NCBI RefSeq assembly: GCF_039536245.1 | Contig: NZ_BAAAYN010000044.1 | Location: forward strand, 320,230 to 384,229 | Length of the DNA: 64,000 bases | Direction of reading: 5' to 3' | Source of the DNA: Cryptosporangium minutisporangium | Lineage (GTDB): Bacteria > Actinomycetota > Actinomycetes > Mycobacteriales > Cryptosporangiaceae | Part shown: positions 7,911-18,137 of the stretch, in pieces | Layout of the letters: each line of letters begins with the position of its first letter | How positions within the stretch are numbered: position 1 is the first letter of the stretch | The notes under the pieces: generated by a model | The model's database searches: none | What the model saw: only the letters and a program-made list of their open reading frames with translations | Told to the model about the DNA's origin: nothing | Program-made: the position numbers and the translations under genes

Positions 7911-9695
7911 GTGTCTGTGGCTCGACGCACGACTTCAGCGCTACGTGCCCTCGCCGTCGCCGTGCTCGCGGGCGCCGTCGCGTTCGGCTGCGGCTATCCG
8001 TACTGGACCGACCATCCGTGGTACGGCGTGCTCGCGGTGGCTGAGTGCGCGGTCACGGCGGCCGTCGGCGTTACGCTGATCGGGACGCCCGCCACCCGGC
8101 CGGCCGGAGCGTTGCTGATCGTCGCCGGGTTGGCCTGGGCGCTCTCCGGGGCCGCCGACTGGAACGTCGGCGTGGTGCCGTTGCTCGCCGACTGGGCGAG
8201 CGCGACGTTCTTCCTGACGCTCGGCGTGGCCGCGTTGCTGTACCCCACCGGTCACCTGCAGCACCGCGTCGAGAAGTGGTGGATTTACACGGCGGTGGCG
8301 GTGATCGGCGGCGGTCAGCTGCTCGTCACGGTGGCCGGTCGTCCGGAGTGGCTGGGGTACTCGCGCGACGTACCCTGGCCGACGCTCCTCGGTGACCGTG
8401 GACTGTTCGAGAGCGTGCTGGTCGCCGTATCGGTCGTCAACATCGCGCTCGCGCTGTCCTACGCGGCGGTGCTCGGGTTCCGGGTGCGGCGGGCCACCGC
8501 GTTCGCGCGCCCGGCGACGATCGGCGTGGTGGTGGTCGTCGCCTGCGTGGGCCTCGTGGTGGCCGTGACCCAGCGCGGGCAGGCGCTGGTCGACCTCGAC
8601 GCCGCCTACGACGCCGCGGTCGTGCAGGGCACGGTGGCGCTGGTAGTCCCGCTCGCGCTGTTCGGTGCCGGGGTGTACGAGCGGTGGCTGGCCGCCGCCG
8701 TCACCGACCGCCTGCTGCGGCAGACCCAACCGGCCTCGGTGGTCCGGGTCCGGGACGCGCTCCGCACCGTGCTCCGCGATCCGTCGCTCGATCTGCTGTT
8801 CTGGTCGCCGGATCACGGCGGCTGGGTCGACACCGGCGGACGGTCGATCACCGTCAACCTCAGCCGAGCGGCTACGCGACCCGCCGACTCCCCGGACGGC
8901 CGGTGGTTACGGCTGGTCGCCGCCTCCGACGGCAGCCCACTGGCCGTCGTCGACGTCGATCGGTCGCTGGGTGCGAGCCGGCGCTTCGTCGACGCCGCGA
9001 TCGACGCCGGGCGTCCGGCGCTGCAGAACGCTCAACTGGAAGCGGTCGTGCGGGCCCAGCAGGCGACCGTCGTCGAACAGCTCCGGCGGACGCGACACGC
9101 GCAGGCCGAAGCGCTGGCCGCCGAGACCAGGGCGCGCCGGCGACTGGAGCACGACCTGCACGACCGGGTACAGGTGCAGATCACGGCCACCCTGCAGCGG
9201 CTCGCGGTGGCGATCTACCGGAACGACGATCCACAGGTCGCCGCGCTGCTGGGCGAGTGCAAGCGGCTGCTCGACGTGGCCGCGCGCGACGTCCGGCTGT
9301 TCGCCCGCGGCGTCAACCCGGCGGTGCTGGAGTCCGACGGGCTCCGCGGTGCCTTACGTGCGCTGGCGGACGGTTTCCCGGGCCTGGTGGACGCCCGCGT
9401 GGTCGCCACCCGTTACCCGGCGACGCTGGAGTCCGGGCTGTTCCTTGCGCTGTCGGAGGCGGTGGCCAACGCGGTCCGGCACGCCGGGGCGTCGTCGATC
9501 CTGGTCGAGGTGGCGCAGGACGGCGAGTTCGTGGTCGGCCGGGTAACCGACGACGGAAGCGGAACCGCTCGGCTGAGCCCGACCGGTGGCCTGGAGAACC
9601 TGCGGGAGCGGATCGGTGCGCTCGGCGGCAGCACCGAACTGGACAGCGAGCCGGGCCGGGGCACCCGGCTGACGATCCGGCTGCCCGTGCCCTAG
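7911..9695 (+). CDS. Sensor histidine kinase, LiaS/NarX type, intact
   Basis: 594 aa from GTG 7911; GTG 7917 is equally possible and better spaced from the GGGGG at 7907-7911. About eight membrane helices fill residues 10-260. A linker leads to a HisKA_3 dimerisation helix (LEHDLHDRVQVQIT, His near residue 418) and a C-terminal ATPase domain. The ATP-binding boxes are complete: N-box EAVANAVRHAG, G1 box DDGSG, and GLENLRERI plus GRGTRL further on. It converges on the LuxR response regulator at 9704, only 8 bp between stops, and is likely one of its partners. The second kinase in the cluster lacks these ATP-binding residues. Confidence 0.9.
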   Translation: MSVARRTTSALRALAVAVLAGAVAFGCGYPYWTDHPWYGVLAVAECAVTAAVGVTLIGTPATRPAGALLIVAGLAWALSGAADWNVGVVPLLADWASATFFLTLGVAALLYPTGHLQHRVEKWWIYTAVAVIGGGQLLVTVAGRPEWLGYSRDVPWPTLLGDRGLFESVLVAVSVVNIALALSYAAVLGFRVRRATAFARPATIGVVVVVACVGLVVAVTQRGQALVDLDAAYDAAVVQGTVALVVPLALFGAGVYERWLAAAVTDRLLRQTQPASVVRVRDALRTVLRDPSLDLLFWSPDHGGWVDTGGRSITVNLSRAATRPADSPDGRWLRLVAASDGSPLAVVDVDRSLGASRRFVDAAIDAGRPALQNAQLEAVVRAQQATVVEQLRRTRHAQAEALAAETRARRRLEHDLHDRVQVQITATLQRLAVAIYRNDDPQVAALLGECKRLLDVAARDVRLFARGVNPAVLESDGLRGALRALADGFPGLVDARVVATRYPATLESGLFLALSEAVANAVRHAGASSILVEVAQDGEFVVGRVTDDGSGTARLSPTGGLENLRERIGALGGSTELDSEPGRGTRLTIRLPVP

Positions 9696-9703
9696 GCAGG
9701 GTC

Positions 9704-10369
9704 CTAACTGCGCTGGGCGCGGAAGTACCGGAGGACGGCGATCACGCGGCGGTTCTGGGTCGTGTCGGCGGGCAGGTCGAGCTTGGTGAAGATTCGGGCG
9801 ATGTTGTTCTCCACGGTCTTCGTGGTCAGGTGCAGCTCGGCCGCGATGCCCTCGTTCGAGTGCCCCTCGGCCATCGACCGGAGGACGTCCATCTCCCGGG
9901 CGGACAGCCGATCCAACTCGTGCGGCCCTTCCGCGGCGAGGCGGTCGACCAGCTCCGGCTCCACCACGGTCTCACCGGCCACGATCCGCAGCAGCGCACC
10001 GCGGAGCGTCTCGACGTCGGCGACCTGGTCCTTGAGCCGGTAGCCGAGGCCGCTCGACCCCAGCCGCTTGAGCAGGCGCATCAGGTACGGCGCTTCGGCG
10101 TACTGGGAGAGCATCAGGATGCCGAGCTGCGGATGGCGCTCCCGCAGTTTCTCGGCGGTGTCCAGGCCGCCCTCCGGATGCGGGGCCATCCGGATGTCCA
10201 GGATGACGACGTCCGGCACGTCGCCGTCCACCAGCGACAGCAACTCGGTACCGTCCCGCGCCTGGTGGACGACCTCGACGCCGGCCGCCTCGAGCAGTAG
10301 GCGCAGACCTTCGCGGAACAGCGCGGCGTCGTCGGCGATCGCTACCCGCAACGTCCTTCCGGCGGTCAC
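9704..10369 (-). CDS. LuxR/NarL-type response regulator
   Basis: 221 aa. The receiver domain (residues 6-125) has the acidic pair DD near residue 13, the phosphoacceptor Asp in VVILDIRM near residue 57, and a Lys in YRLKDQ near 110. The C-terminal LuxR helix-turn-helix is standard (LSAREMDVLRSMAEGHSNEG, then LTTKTVENNIARIFTKLDLP). Phosphorylation by a NarX-type kinase normally lets such proteins dimerise and bind DNA. It follows the kinase-like gene at 10397 by 27 bp on the same strand, so the two are cotranscribed, and it faces the intact kinase at 7911. Targets are unknown. Confidence 0.93.
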   Translation of the reverse strand: MTAGRTLRVAIADDAALFREGLRLLLEAAGVEVVHQARDGTELLSLVDGDVPDVVILDIRMAPHPEGGLDTAEKLRERHPQLGILMLSQYAEAPYLMRLLKRLGSSGLGYRLKDQVADVETLRGALLRIVAGETVVEPELVDRLAAEGPHELDRLSAREMDVLRSMAEGHSNEGIAAELHLTTKTVENNIARIFTKLDLPADTTQNRRVIAVLRYFRAQRS

Positions 10370-10396
10370 CGGCGACTCCTCATCGGCGGCTCCTCA

Positions 10397-11794
10397 TCAG
10401 CACGGGAGATCGACGTCGACGACGAAGTCCGCGGTCGGCAGCTCGGTGATCGAAAGGGCCCCGCCCGCCGCCCGCACCCGGAGGGCGATCGAGCTCTCCA
10501 GCGCCTCGTCGGCGGTGAGTCGCCGGGCGCAGGGGTCGGTCCGGCCGGTGATCCGTAACCGCAGGCGGACGCCGTCGGTCGTCGCGATCACGTCGACCAC
10601 CCCGTCCGCTCGGTGGATGTACGCAGTGAGCATCCAGCAGACCACGTAGTAGGCGAGTGCTTCCGCCGTCGGCGCGAACCGGCCCGGGGGGACCACGACG
10701 CGCACCGGGATCCCGTAGCGGCCGGCGGCCGACTCCACCGCCACCCCCAGACCGGACTCGGTGAGCGTCGTGGAGTGGATGCCGTGCGCCAGCTCCCGCA
10801 GCTCCCGCAGAGCCAGGCCGAGCTGGGCCTGCGCGTCGGCGAGCACCTGCCCGGCCTGCGCGTCGGTGCGGCTGCGGGCGGCACCCAGCCGCATCGTGAG
10901 TGCGGACAGACGGGTCTGAGCACCGTCGTGCAGCAGCTGCTCCAGCTCGCGGCGTTCGGCCCACCCCGCCTCCAACGCTCGGGACTGGACCCCGTGTGCG
11001 CTCGCCACCGCGTTCAGCCGCGCGGCCTCCAACGCCGGGCCGATCAACGTCATAGTGGCGGCTACCTGGTCGCGGAACCGCACGTGCTGGACGTCGACGT
11101 ACACCACCGCCACCGGGTCCCTGGCGGGGCCGACGACGTCCACCACCAGTCGGTCGTCGCGTCCGGTCACGGTGTGGCCGTCGGCGTCGACGTACGTGCC
11201 CCCGCCGGGCAGCCAGTAGTGGACCTCCAGCCGGGGATCGCCGAGCGACCGCCGGAGCGTCGTCTGCACCGCGGTCCCGGTGATCGGCCGGGGCAGCTTC
11301 GCGACCTGCTCGACGACGTCGAGCTGGTACAGCCGGACGCGCAGCGTCGTGGCGACGATCGCAGTGGCCAGCAGCGCGAGCACCACGTCGACCACCACGA
11401 TCGGAAGCGTCGACGTCAGGTCGGCCAGGACCGGGGCGCCGCCCGACCAGAGCAGCCCGCCCACGACCCAGGCCGCAGGCCGAGCGCCGACGCCCGGCCG
11501 CAGCCCGTTCAGGAGAACGCCGAGCAACCCGAAGGCCGACGCGACCAGCGTGTTCGCCGCCGCGAACAGTGGCTGGGTGCCCCAGAGCGGACGTTGGAGC
11601 TCGGCGGCGAGCACGCCGACCGCGACCGTCACCGCGGCTGCGGTGACGAGGAAGCGGGAACGGCTCGTCCGTGTGGCTCGTCCGGCCAGCTGCTCACGGC
11701 TGAGCCGGGTCGTCGGTGAACCCGGTCCGACCGGCGGCTGCTGAGGTCGCGTGACCTCGGAGAAGGCCGGAGGCTGGGACGGGTTCAGTTGCAC
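10397..11794 (-). CDS. Histidine-kinase-like protein with degenerate ATPase domain
   Basis: 465 aa. Three or four membrane helices (about residues 50-170), then a linker and a HisKA_3 helix that keeps the phosphoacceptor His (ELEQLLHDGAQTRL, near residue 286). The ATPase domain has lost key residues. Where active homologues have an N-box such as EALTNVAKH, this one reads CWMLTAYIHRA; where they have DDGxGG, it reads TGRTDPCARR. The final strands (GGALSITELPTADFVVDV) are kept. It is therefore probably unable to bind ATP, yet may still dimerise or be phosphorylated in trans. It is upstream of, and cotranscribed with, the response regulator at 9704. Confidence 0.85.
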   Translation of the reverse strand: MQLNPSQPPAFSEVTRPQQPPVGPGSPTTRLSREQLAGRATRTSRSRFLVTAAAVTVAVGVLAAELQRPLWGTQPLFAAANTLVASAFGLLGVLLNGLRPGVGARPAAWVVGGLLWSGGAPVLADLTSTLPIVVVDVVLALLATAIVATTLRVRLYQLDVVEQVAKLPRPITGTAVQTTLRRSLGDPRLEVHYWLPGGGTYVDADGHTVTGRDDRLVVDVVGPARDPVAVVYVDVQHVRFRDQVAATMTLIGPALEAARLNAVASAHGVQSRALEAGWAERRELEQLLHDGAQTRLSALTMRLGAARSRTDAQAGQVLADAQAQLGLALRELRELAHGIHSTTLTESGLGVAVESAAGRYGIPVRVVVPPGRFAPTAEALAYYVVCWMLTAYIHRADGVVDVIATTDGVRLRLRITGRTDPCARRLTADEALESSIALRVRAAGGALSITELPTADFVVDVDLPC

Positions 11795-11850
11795 GCTTCT
11801 TGAGTAACGGTCCGGTCGCGGCCCCGGCCAGGGTGCTTACACCCAAAGCA

Positions 11851-12870
11851 TCAGGGGGTGAGGGCGCGGATGATGGCGCCGGCCGGAGCGACCTGCGCGG
11901 ACGCGTGCCCGGTGCCTGCCCACAGTGCCATCCGGTCGGGGTCACCGGCCTTGGTGGCGGCGGCGCGCAGCGGCCGGGTCAGGTGGTGGACCTGCGGGTA
12001 GGCCTCGATCTCCGCCGGGCCGTGATCCCGGATGAACGCGTTGACCAGGCCGCGGGCGCGGCGCCCGGTGAAGGCCCTGGTGATCGTGGTCTCCGCGGCG
12101 CTCGCCAGGGCGGCCTTGTGCGGCTCGGACGCCCCACTCTCCGGCGCCCGGAGGAGTGCGGTGCCCACTTGGGCGTAGGACGCGCCTGCCGTGAGGACGC
12201 GTCGGACGGCGTCCGCGTCGGCGAGGCCACCGGCGGCGACCAGCGGGACGTCGGTGAGCGGGCGGACCTCGGCGAGCAGGGTGTCCAGCGGAACCGGCTC
12301 GGCGTCCGGCGTCCAGGCGCCACGGTGCGCACCGGCCTCGGCTCCCTGCAGGAGCAGCGCGTCGGCGCCCGCCGCGACGGCGCTTCTCGCCTCGTCGGCG
12401 GTGGTGACGGTGACCGCGACCGCCGAGCCGGCGCGCTGAAGAGCGGCGATCGTGCCGTCGGCGGGGCAACCGAACGTCAGGCTGACCACCGGCAGCGGAT
12501 CGGCCAGCAGCAACTCGACCTTGGCCGCCCAGTCGTCGTCGTCCCAACGGGGAGCACCGAGCGCCACGCCGAGCCGGTCGGCGTCCGGTGCGATGCGGCC
12601 GGCGTAGGCGTCGATCGCTTGGGCGTTCGCCCGGTCCGGCCAGGGCGCGAACAAGTTCACGCCGAACGGCGCGCGGGTGCGATCGCGAACCGCGGCGATC
12701 CGGTCGTGCAGCTGGCCCGCGGTCAGGTAACCGGCGGCGACGAACCCCAGCGCGCCGGCCTCGGTGACCGCCGCGACCAGCTCGGGGGTGGTCGCCCCGC
12801 CCGCCATCGGCGACTGGACGATCGGCAGCTCGGTGACGGGCAGCGTCGGCACTCCCCAAGCTTTCCACAC
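11851..12870 (-). CDS. Nitronate monooxygenase family flavoprotein
   Basis: 339 aa TIM barrel. Family marks are PIVQSPMAGGATTPELVAAV near the start, the FMN-phosphate loop ADALLLQGAEAGAHRG, the strand VPLVAAGGLADADAVRRVL, and YAQVGTALLRAPESGA. These FMN enzymes oxidise nitronates such as propionate-3-nitronate, though many homologues have other substrates. The start is uncertain: GTG 12870 is used, but GTG 12852, which begins right at PTLPV, is also possible, and neither has a good ribosome site. It is divergent from the hydrolase at 12934 with 63 bp between them. A second, different member of the family lies at 19768. Confidence 0.9.
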   Translation of the reverse strand: MWKAWGVPTLPVTELPIVQSPMAGGATTPELVAAVTEAGALGFVAAGYLTAGQLHDRIAAVRDRTRAPFGVNLFAPWPDRANAQAIDAYAGRIAPDADRLGVALGAPRWDDDDWAAKVELLLADPLPVVSLTFGCPADGTIAALQRAGSAVAVTVTTADEARSAVAAGADALLLQGAEAGAHRGAWTPDAEPVPLDTLLAEVRPLTDVPLVAAGGLADADAVRRVLTAGASYAQVGTALLRAPESGASEPHKAALASAAETTITRAFTGRRARGLVNAFIRDHGPAEIEAYPQVHHLTRPLRAAATKAGDPDRMALWAGTGHASAQVAPAGAIIRALTP

Positions 12871-12933
12871 CTGTGGATAGAACCTGTGTACGAAGAATGT
12901 TTGCCCACGTCAGAGCGGAGGCACGCCCAGGCC

Positions 12934-13746
12934 ATGGCGAGGATCACTGTGCCGAATGGGGAGCTGTTTCTCGACGAGCGCGGACAGGGCACACCCGTCG
13001 TGCTGCTGCACGGTGGTCTCCTCGATCATCGGATGTGGGACGCCACCGTCGAGCGGCTCGCCGCCGCTCACCGGGTGATCCGATACGACGCGCGGTCGCA
13101 CGGCCGATCGACGTCGGCCGCGGGAGACTACTCGCCGGCCGAGGACCTCAGGGCAGTGCTCGGGGCGGCGGCGCCGGAGGGTGCCGCGGTGGTCGGGCTC
13201 TCGCTCGGCGCCAGGACAGCGATCGACTTCGCCCTGCGGTGGCCGGATCTGGTCGAGCGGCTGGTGCTGGTGTCGCCGGGGGCCAGCGGGATGGAGTTCG
13301 CCGACCCGTTCATCGTGGACCTGCAGGCCCAACAGGTCGAGGCGGTGCAGCGCGCCGACGCGGACGGGTTCGTGGAGTCGTTCCTGCGGATGTGGGTCGA
13401 CGGGCCGCAGCGTCGGCCGGACGAGACCGATCCGGGCGTCCGAGCGGCCTGCCGCCGGATGGCGATGACGGTGGCGACGGATCACTACACCGCGCACGGC
13501 GCGCTGCTGGAGGACCGGGCCGTCGACCGGCTCGCCGAGCTGCGTCCGCCGCTGCTGGTGGTGACCGGTGCGTTGGACTCCACCGACATCCTCAGGCTGT
13601 CCGACGCGATCATCGACGCTGTGCCGGGGGCCGCCGCCGTGCGGATCCCGACGGCGGCGCACACGGTTCCTCTGGACACCCCGGACGCGTTCCACGCCGC
13701 GGTGGTGCCGTTCTTGGCGGCGCGCGAACCTCAGGGCCAGCGATAG
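12934..13746 (+). CDS. Alpha/beta hydrolase
   Basis: 270 aa, full-length alpha/beta-hydrolase fold. The oxyanion strand is VVLLHGGLLDHRMWD, the nucleophile elbow is GLSLG with the Ser near residue 88, the acid strand is VVTGALDSTD and the catalytic His is in AAHTVPLD near residue 246. A helical cap lies between about 120 and 190. Substrate cannot be deduced; ester or lactone hydrolases of the 3-oxoadipate enol-lactonase type look similar. The ATG at 12934 begins right at the first strand. It overlaps the end of the convergent gene at 13731 by 16 bases. Confidence 0.9.
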   Translation: MARITVPNGELFLDERGQGTPVVLLHGGLLDHRMWDATVERLAAAHRVIRYDARSHGRSTSAAGDYSPAEDLRAVLGAAAPEGAAVVGLSLGARTAIDFALRWPDLVERLVLVSPGASGMEFADPFIVDLQAQQVEAVQRADADGFVESFLRMWVDGPQRRPDETDPGVRAACRRMAMTVATDHYTAHGALLEDRAVDRLAELRPPLLVVTGALDSTDILRLSDAIIDAVPGAAAVRIPTAAHTVPLDTPDAFHAAVVPFLAAREPQGQR

Positions 13747-14276
13747 ATCCGAGCCCGCGGTGGCCACGGGCGGGCGGCGCGGGGTTCGGCGTCCGCGAAA
13801 GCCACCCACGCCTCGGTGCGGTCGCCGCCCACCATGCCGGCCAGCGCCGCCCACTCCCGGGCGTCCACGTAGGGGCGGCAGTCGTCGCAGGCGAACCAGT
13901 CACCCGCCGGAACCGAGACCGCGGGACCCGCCCGGTAGGCCCAGCGCGGCACCGCGGCTTCGCAGAAGTCGCACATCAGCCCCGCGCCGGTCGCCGTCGG
14001 GGCCGCTACGGACGCTGCCCACGCGTCCACCGTCGCCTGCAGCGCGGTGCCGTCCACCGAGGGCGGCGAGACCGTCTCCACCCACGGCAGCAGCAGCGCG
14101 GCCAGCTCCTCGACCTGGGCGGGGGTGTTGATCCGGCCGTTCACGGCGAACCACAGCACGACCGGACCACCCGTCGGATGGTCCAGGTCGCACTGCGCGC
14201 ACAGCACCGCGCTCTCCGACGACCCGACCTCCACAGCCAGCAGGGCCGGCCCGCCGCAGCGGGGGCAGTAGACCAC
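13731..14276 (-). CDS. Hypothetical protein with two Cys-pair motifs
   Basis: 181 aa from GTG 14276, which follows the dnaE stop by two bases; the open frame extends 31 codons further back, but only inside dnaE. It opens MVYCPRCGGPALLAVEV and soon has CAQCDLDH, a zinc-ribbon-like set of four cysteines. A second set, CDFCEAAVPR and CDDCRPYVD, lies around residues 110-145. Both probably bind zinc. The helix DAREWAALAG and a Trp-rich end follow. No function is recognised. Being coupled to dnaE, it should be expressed with the replicative polymerase, though that does not prove a role in replication. Confidence 0.65.
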   Translation of the reverse strand: MVYCPRCGGPALLAVEVGSSESAVLCAQCDLDHPTGGPVVLWFAVNGRINTPAQVEELAALLLPWVETVSPPSVDGTALQATVDAWAASVAAPTATGAGLMCDFCEAAVPRWAYRAGPAVSVPAGDWFACDDCRPYVDAREWAALAGMVGGDRTEAWVAFADAEPRAARPWPPRARIYRWP

Positions 14277-14278
14277 CG

Positions 14279-17200
14279 TTACTCGATCGCCGCCGGACCC
14301 AGCAGGGCCTTGAGATCGGCCATCAACGCCGGTGTCGGTGTGACGCGGACGTTGTCGCCGAGCTTCCACCGGGTCGCCCGCGCCTTGTGCTGCAGCTTGA
14401 GGTGCACCTCGGTCGTCCCCGGGTGGATGGAGAGCGTCTCCCGCAGCTGGGCGACGAGTTGGTCGTTGACCCGGTTGGCCGAGACCACGATGATCACCGG
14501 CTTCTCCGAGTCGGCCTCGCCCAGGTCGAGCAACGCCAGGTCCTGGGCGAGCAACTGGGGCTGGTCCTCACGTTTGTCGATGCGGCCTCGCACCAGCACC
14601 ATGGCGTCCTCGACGAGGTGCTGGCCGACGAGCTCGTAGGTGGCCGGGAAGAACCGGACCTCGATACCACCCTCGAGGTCTTCCAGTCGGGCGCTGGCCC
14701 AGAGCTTCCCCTGCTTGGTGACCCGCTTCTGCAGCCCGGACAGCAGACCGCCGACCGCAACCGTGCGTCCATCCGGGTATTCGTCGCCGGTCAGCGCCGA
14801 GATCGGACAGTCGACCTTCGCGGCCAGGAGGTGCTCCACGCCGGACAGCGGGTGGTCGGAGACGTACAGCCCGAGCATCTCCCGCTCGGTGGCCAGTTTC
14901 TCCATCTTCGGCCACTCGTCGGTGCCGATCGGTGGCGTGAACGCGACGCTGAGGTCCTCGCCGCCGGTGTCGCCCCCGAAGCCGGAGCCGAACAGGTCGA
15001 ACTGGCCGACGGCCTCGCTCTTCTTGATCTCGGCGAACGACTCGACCGCGGCCTCGTGCACGGCGAGCAGGCCCTTCCGCGTGTGCAGAAGCGAGTCGAA
15101 CGCACCGGCCTTGATCAGCGCGTCGACGACCTTCTTGTTGCAGACGATCGCGGGCGTCTTCTTCAGGAAGTCGTAGAAGTCCTTGTACGCACCCTTCTCG
15201 GCGCGGGCCGAGATGATCGCGTCGACCGCGTTCGCGCCGACGTTCCGGACACCGCCGAGGCCGAACCGGATGTCGGTGCCACGCGGCGTGAAGTTCGCAT
15301 CGGACTCGTTGACGTCGGGCGGGAAGACCTTGATGCCCATCTTGCGGCACTCGTTGAGGTAAACCGCCATCTTGTCCTTGTCGTCCCGGACGGACGTCAA
15401 GAGCGCCGACATGTACGCGGCGGGGTAGTTGGCCTTGAGGTAGCCGGTCCAGTAGGAGACCAGCCCGTACCCGGCGGTGTGGGCCTTGTTGAACGCGTAG
15501 TCGGAGAACGGGACCAGGATGTCCCAGAGAGCCTTGATCGCCTGGTCCGAGTAGCCGTTGGCCTTCATGCCCTCGGAGAACGGCTTGAACTCCTTGTCGA
15601 GGATCTCCTTCTTCTTCTTGCCCATCGCGCGACGGAGCAGGTCGGCAGCGCCCAGCGAGTACCCGGCGACCTTCTGCGCGATCGCCATGACCTGCTCCTG
15701 GTACACGATCAGGCCGTGCGTCGTGTCCAGGATCTCCTTGAGCGGCTCGGCCAGCTCCGGGTGGATCGGCGTCTTCTCCTGCTGGCCGTTCTTCCGTAGC
15801 GCGTAGTTGATGTGCGAGTTCGCGCCCATCGGCCCCGGCCGGTAGAGCGCGAGCACCGCGGAGATGTCTTCGAAGTTGTCCGGCCGCATCAGCCGCAGCA
15901 GCGAGCGCATCGGCCCACCGTCGAGCTGGAAGACGCCGAGCGTGTCACCGCGGGCCAGCAGCTCGTACGTCGCTTTGTCGTCCAGCGGCAGCTTGAGCAG
16001 GTCGATCTCCGGGCCGCCGTCGGCCACGATCGCCTTCAGGCAGTCGTCCAGGACCGTGAGGTTGCGCAGGCCCAGGAAGTCCATCTTCAGCAGGCCGAGC
16101 GTCTCGCAGGTCGGGTAGTCGAACTGCGTGATGATCGCCCCGTCGGAGGCGCGCATCCAGACCGGGATGTGGTCGGTGAGCGGCTCGGCGGACATGATCA
16201 CGCCGGCCGCGTGCACACCGGCCTGCCGGATCAGGCCCTCCAGGCCCCGAGCGGTGTCGATGACCTTCTTGACGTCCGGGTCGCTCTCGTACAGACCCCG
16301 GATCTCGCCGGCCTCGTTGTACCGCTTGTGGCTCGGGTCGAAGATGCCCGAGAGCGGGATGTCCTTACCCATCACGGCCGGCGGCATCGCCTTCGTGATG
16401 CGGTCGCCGACCGCGTACGGGTACCCGAGGACGCGGGCCGAGTCCTTGATCGCGGCCTTGGCCTTGATCGTGCCGTACGTGACGATTTGGGCGACCTTGT
16501 CCGCGCCCCACTTCTCGGTCACGTACCGAATGACGTCACCGCGCCGACGCTCGTCGAAGTCGATGTCGATATCGGGCATCGAGACGCGGTCGGGGTTGAG
16601 GAACCGCTCGAAGATCAGGCCGTGCGGCAGCGGGTCGAGGTCGGTGATGCCCATCGCGTAGGCGACCATCGAGCCGGCCGCCGATCCACGGCCGGGACCC
16701 ACCCGGATGCCGTTCGCCTTCGACCAGTTGATGAAGTCCGCGACGACCAGGAAGTACGACGGGAACCCCATCTGCAGGATGATGTCGATCTCGTACTCGG
16801 CCTGGTTGCGGTGCTGCTCGTCGTAGCCGTCCGGGAAGCGGCGCTTCATGCCCTCCCAGACCTCGTGCCGGAACCAGCTCTCCTCGGTCTCGCCCGCGGG
16901 CACCGGGAACTTCGGCATGAGGTTCTTCTTGGTGAACATGCCGGTGATGTCGACCTTTTCGGCGACCGCCAGCGTGTTCCGGCAACCCTCCTGCCAGGCG
17001 TCGGAGGAGTCGATGCCGTACATCTCGGCCGCCGACTTGAGGTAGTAGCCGGTGCCGTCGAACTGGAACGTCGGCGCCGCGAGCGTCGAGCCGGTCTGCA
17101 CGCAGAGCAGTGCCGCGTGTGACGTCGCCTCGTGCTCGTGCGTGTAGTGCGAGTCGTTCGTCACGACCGGCGGGATGCCGAGTTCCCTGCCGATCTGCAA

Positions 17201-17824
17201 CAGCCCGTCGCGGACCTGGCGCTCGATGCGCAGGCCGTGGTCCATCAACTCCAGGTAGAAGTTGTCCTTGCCGAAGATGTCCTGGTACTTGCCGGCGGCC
17301 GCGCGTGCCTCGTCGAAGTGGCCGAGCCGCAGCCGGGTCTGCACCTCGCCGGAGGGGCACCCGGTCGTGGCCATCAGGCCGTTCGAGTGCTCGGCCAGCA
17401 GCTCGGCGTCCATCCGTGGCCACTTCACGAAGTAGCCCTCGGTGTAGGCGCGCGACGAGAGCTGGAGCAGGTTGTGCAGCCCGTCGTCGTTGCGGGCCCA
17501 CATCGTCATGTGGGTGTAGGAGCCGGACCCGGAGACGTCGTCGCTCTTCTGGTCGGGGCGACCCCACTGGATGCGCTTCTTGTCGTACCGGCTGGCCGGC
17601 GCGACGTACGCCTCGGTGCCGATGATCGGCGTGATGCCGGCGGCGGTGGCCTTGGTGAAGAAGTCGTAAGCGCCGTAGGTGTTGCCGTGGTCGGTCATCG
17701 CGACCGCGCTCATCCCGAGCCGTTCGGCCTCGGTGAACATCTCTTTGAGCCGCGCTGCTCCGTCAAGCATCGAATACTCAGTGTGCACATGCAGGTGGAC
17801 GAATCCATCGGCGGCGCGGGGCAT
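14279..17824 (-). CDS. dnaE: DNA polymerase III subunit alpha
   Basis: 1181 aa, the normal length for actinobacterial DnaE1, the replicative polymerase. The N-terminal PHP domain is present ([33 protein letters not shown]). The polymerase active site [12 protein letters not shown], with its three Asp residues, lies near residue 415. The PHP-palm-fingers part is followed by an OB-fold region ([17 protein letters not shown]) near residue 1020. The ATG at 17824 has an AGGAGG site 11 bases upstream. The gene downstream at 13731 starts two bases after its stop. Nothing unusual was seen. Confidence 0.98.
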   Translation of the reverse strand: MPRAADGFVHLHVHTEYSMLDGAARLKEMFTEAERLGMSAVAMTDHGNTYGAYDFFTKATAAGITPIIGTEAYVAPASRYDKKRIQWGRPDQKSDDVSGSGSYTHMTMWARNDDGLHNLLQLSSRAYTEGYFVKWPRMDAELLAEHSNGLMATTGCPSGEVQTRLRLGHFDEARAAAGKYQDIFGKDNFYLELMDHGLRIERQVRDGLLQIGRELGIPPVVTNDSHYTHEHEATSHAALLCVQTGSTLAAPTFQFDGTGYYLKSAAEMYGIDSSDAWQEGCRNTLAVAEKVDITGMFTKKNLMPKFPVPAGETEESWFRHEVWEGMKRRFPDGYDEQHRNQAEYEIDIILQMGFPSYFLVVADFINWSKANGIRVGPGRGSAAGSMVAYAMGITDLDPLPHGLIFERFLNPDRVSMPDIDIDFDERRRGDVIRYVTEKWGADKVAQIVTYGTIKAKAAIKDSARVLGYPYAVGDRITKAMPPAVMGKDIPLSGIFDPSHKRYNEAGEIRGLYESDPDVKKVIDTARGLEGLIRQAGVHAAGVIMSAEPLTDHIPVWMRASDGAIITQFDYPTCETLGLLKMDFLGLRNLTVLDDCLKAIVADGGPEIDLLKLPLDDKATYELLARGDTLGVFQLDGGPMRSLLRLMRPDNFEDISAVLALYRPGPMGANSHINYALRKNGQQEKTPIHPELAEPLKEILDTTHGLIVYQEQVMAIAQKVAGYSLGAADLLRRAMGKKKKEILDKEFKPFSEGMKANGYSDQAIKALWDILVPFSDYAFNKAHTAGYGLVSYWTGYLKANYPAAYMSALLTSVRDDKDKMAVYLNECRKMGIKVFPPDVNESDANFTPRGTDIRFGLGGVRNVGANAVDAIISARAEKGAYKDFYDFLKKTPAIVCNKKVVDALIKAGAFDSLLHTRKGLLAVHEAAVESFAEIKKSEAVGQFDLFGSGFGGDTGGEDLSVAFTPPIGTDEWPKMEKLATEREMLGLYVSDHPLSGVEHLLAAKVDCPISALTGDEYPDGRTVAVGGLLSGLQKRVTKQGKLWASARLEDLEGGIEVRFFPATYELVGQHLVEDAMVLVRGRIDKREDQPQLLAQDLALLDLGEADSEKPVIIVVSANRVNDQLVAQLRETLSIHPGTTEVHLKLQHKARATRWKLGDNVRVTPTPALMADLKALLGPAAIE

Positions 17825-18137
17825 CGGACGAGCGCCTCCTGGGGCGGGAGTGGCCGGGGAGCACCAAGCACCCTACCCGCCTCGAGCACGCCGCGGGACC
17901 AGCGACGCCGAGGTGTGGACAACGGCTCTGACCGGCTGAGGAACGGTTACACCGTCCGGTGGAACGCCCGTGTCAACGACTGGCTGAGACGCCTTTTCGG
18001 CGGCGGGATCGCGCTGCGTGATCGGTCTTGGTGACGGTCCGGCGAGCGTCGTTCTGGCCGGGCGCATGTTCACTGTGCGTGACAGGGATGACGCGTTCAC
18101 CGATTACTGCCTGCGCCGGTGCAGTACCTTGGCGCTC
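17825..18137. other. Divergent intergenic region, dnaE and kinase
   Basis: 313 bp between dnaE and the chosen kinase start. The kinase frame is open back to 18018, so its true start could lie at 18018 or 18066 and shorten this gap. No strong hairpin or RNA gene is evident; promoters for both genes are expected here. Confidence 0.4.
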
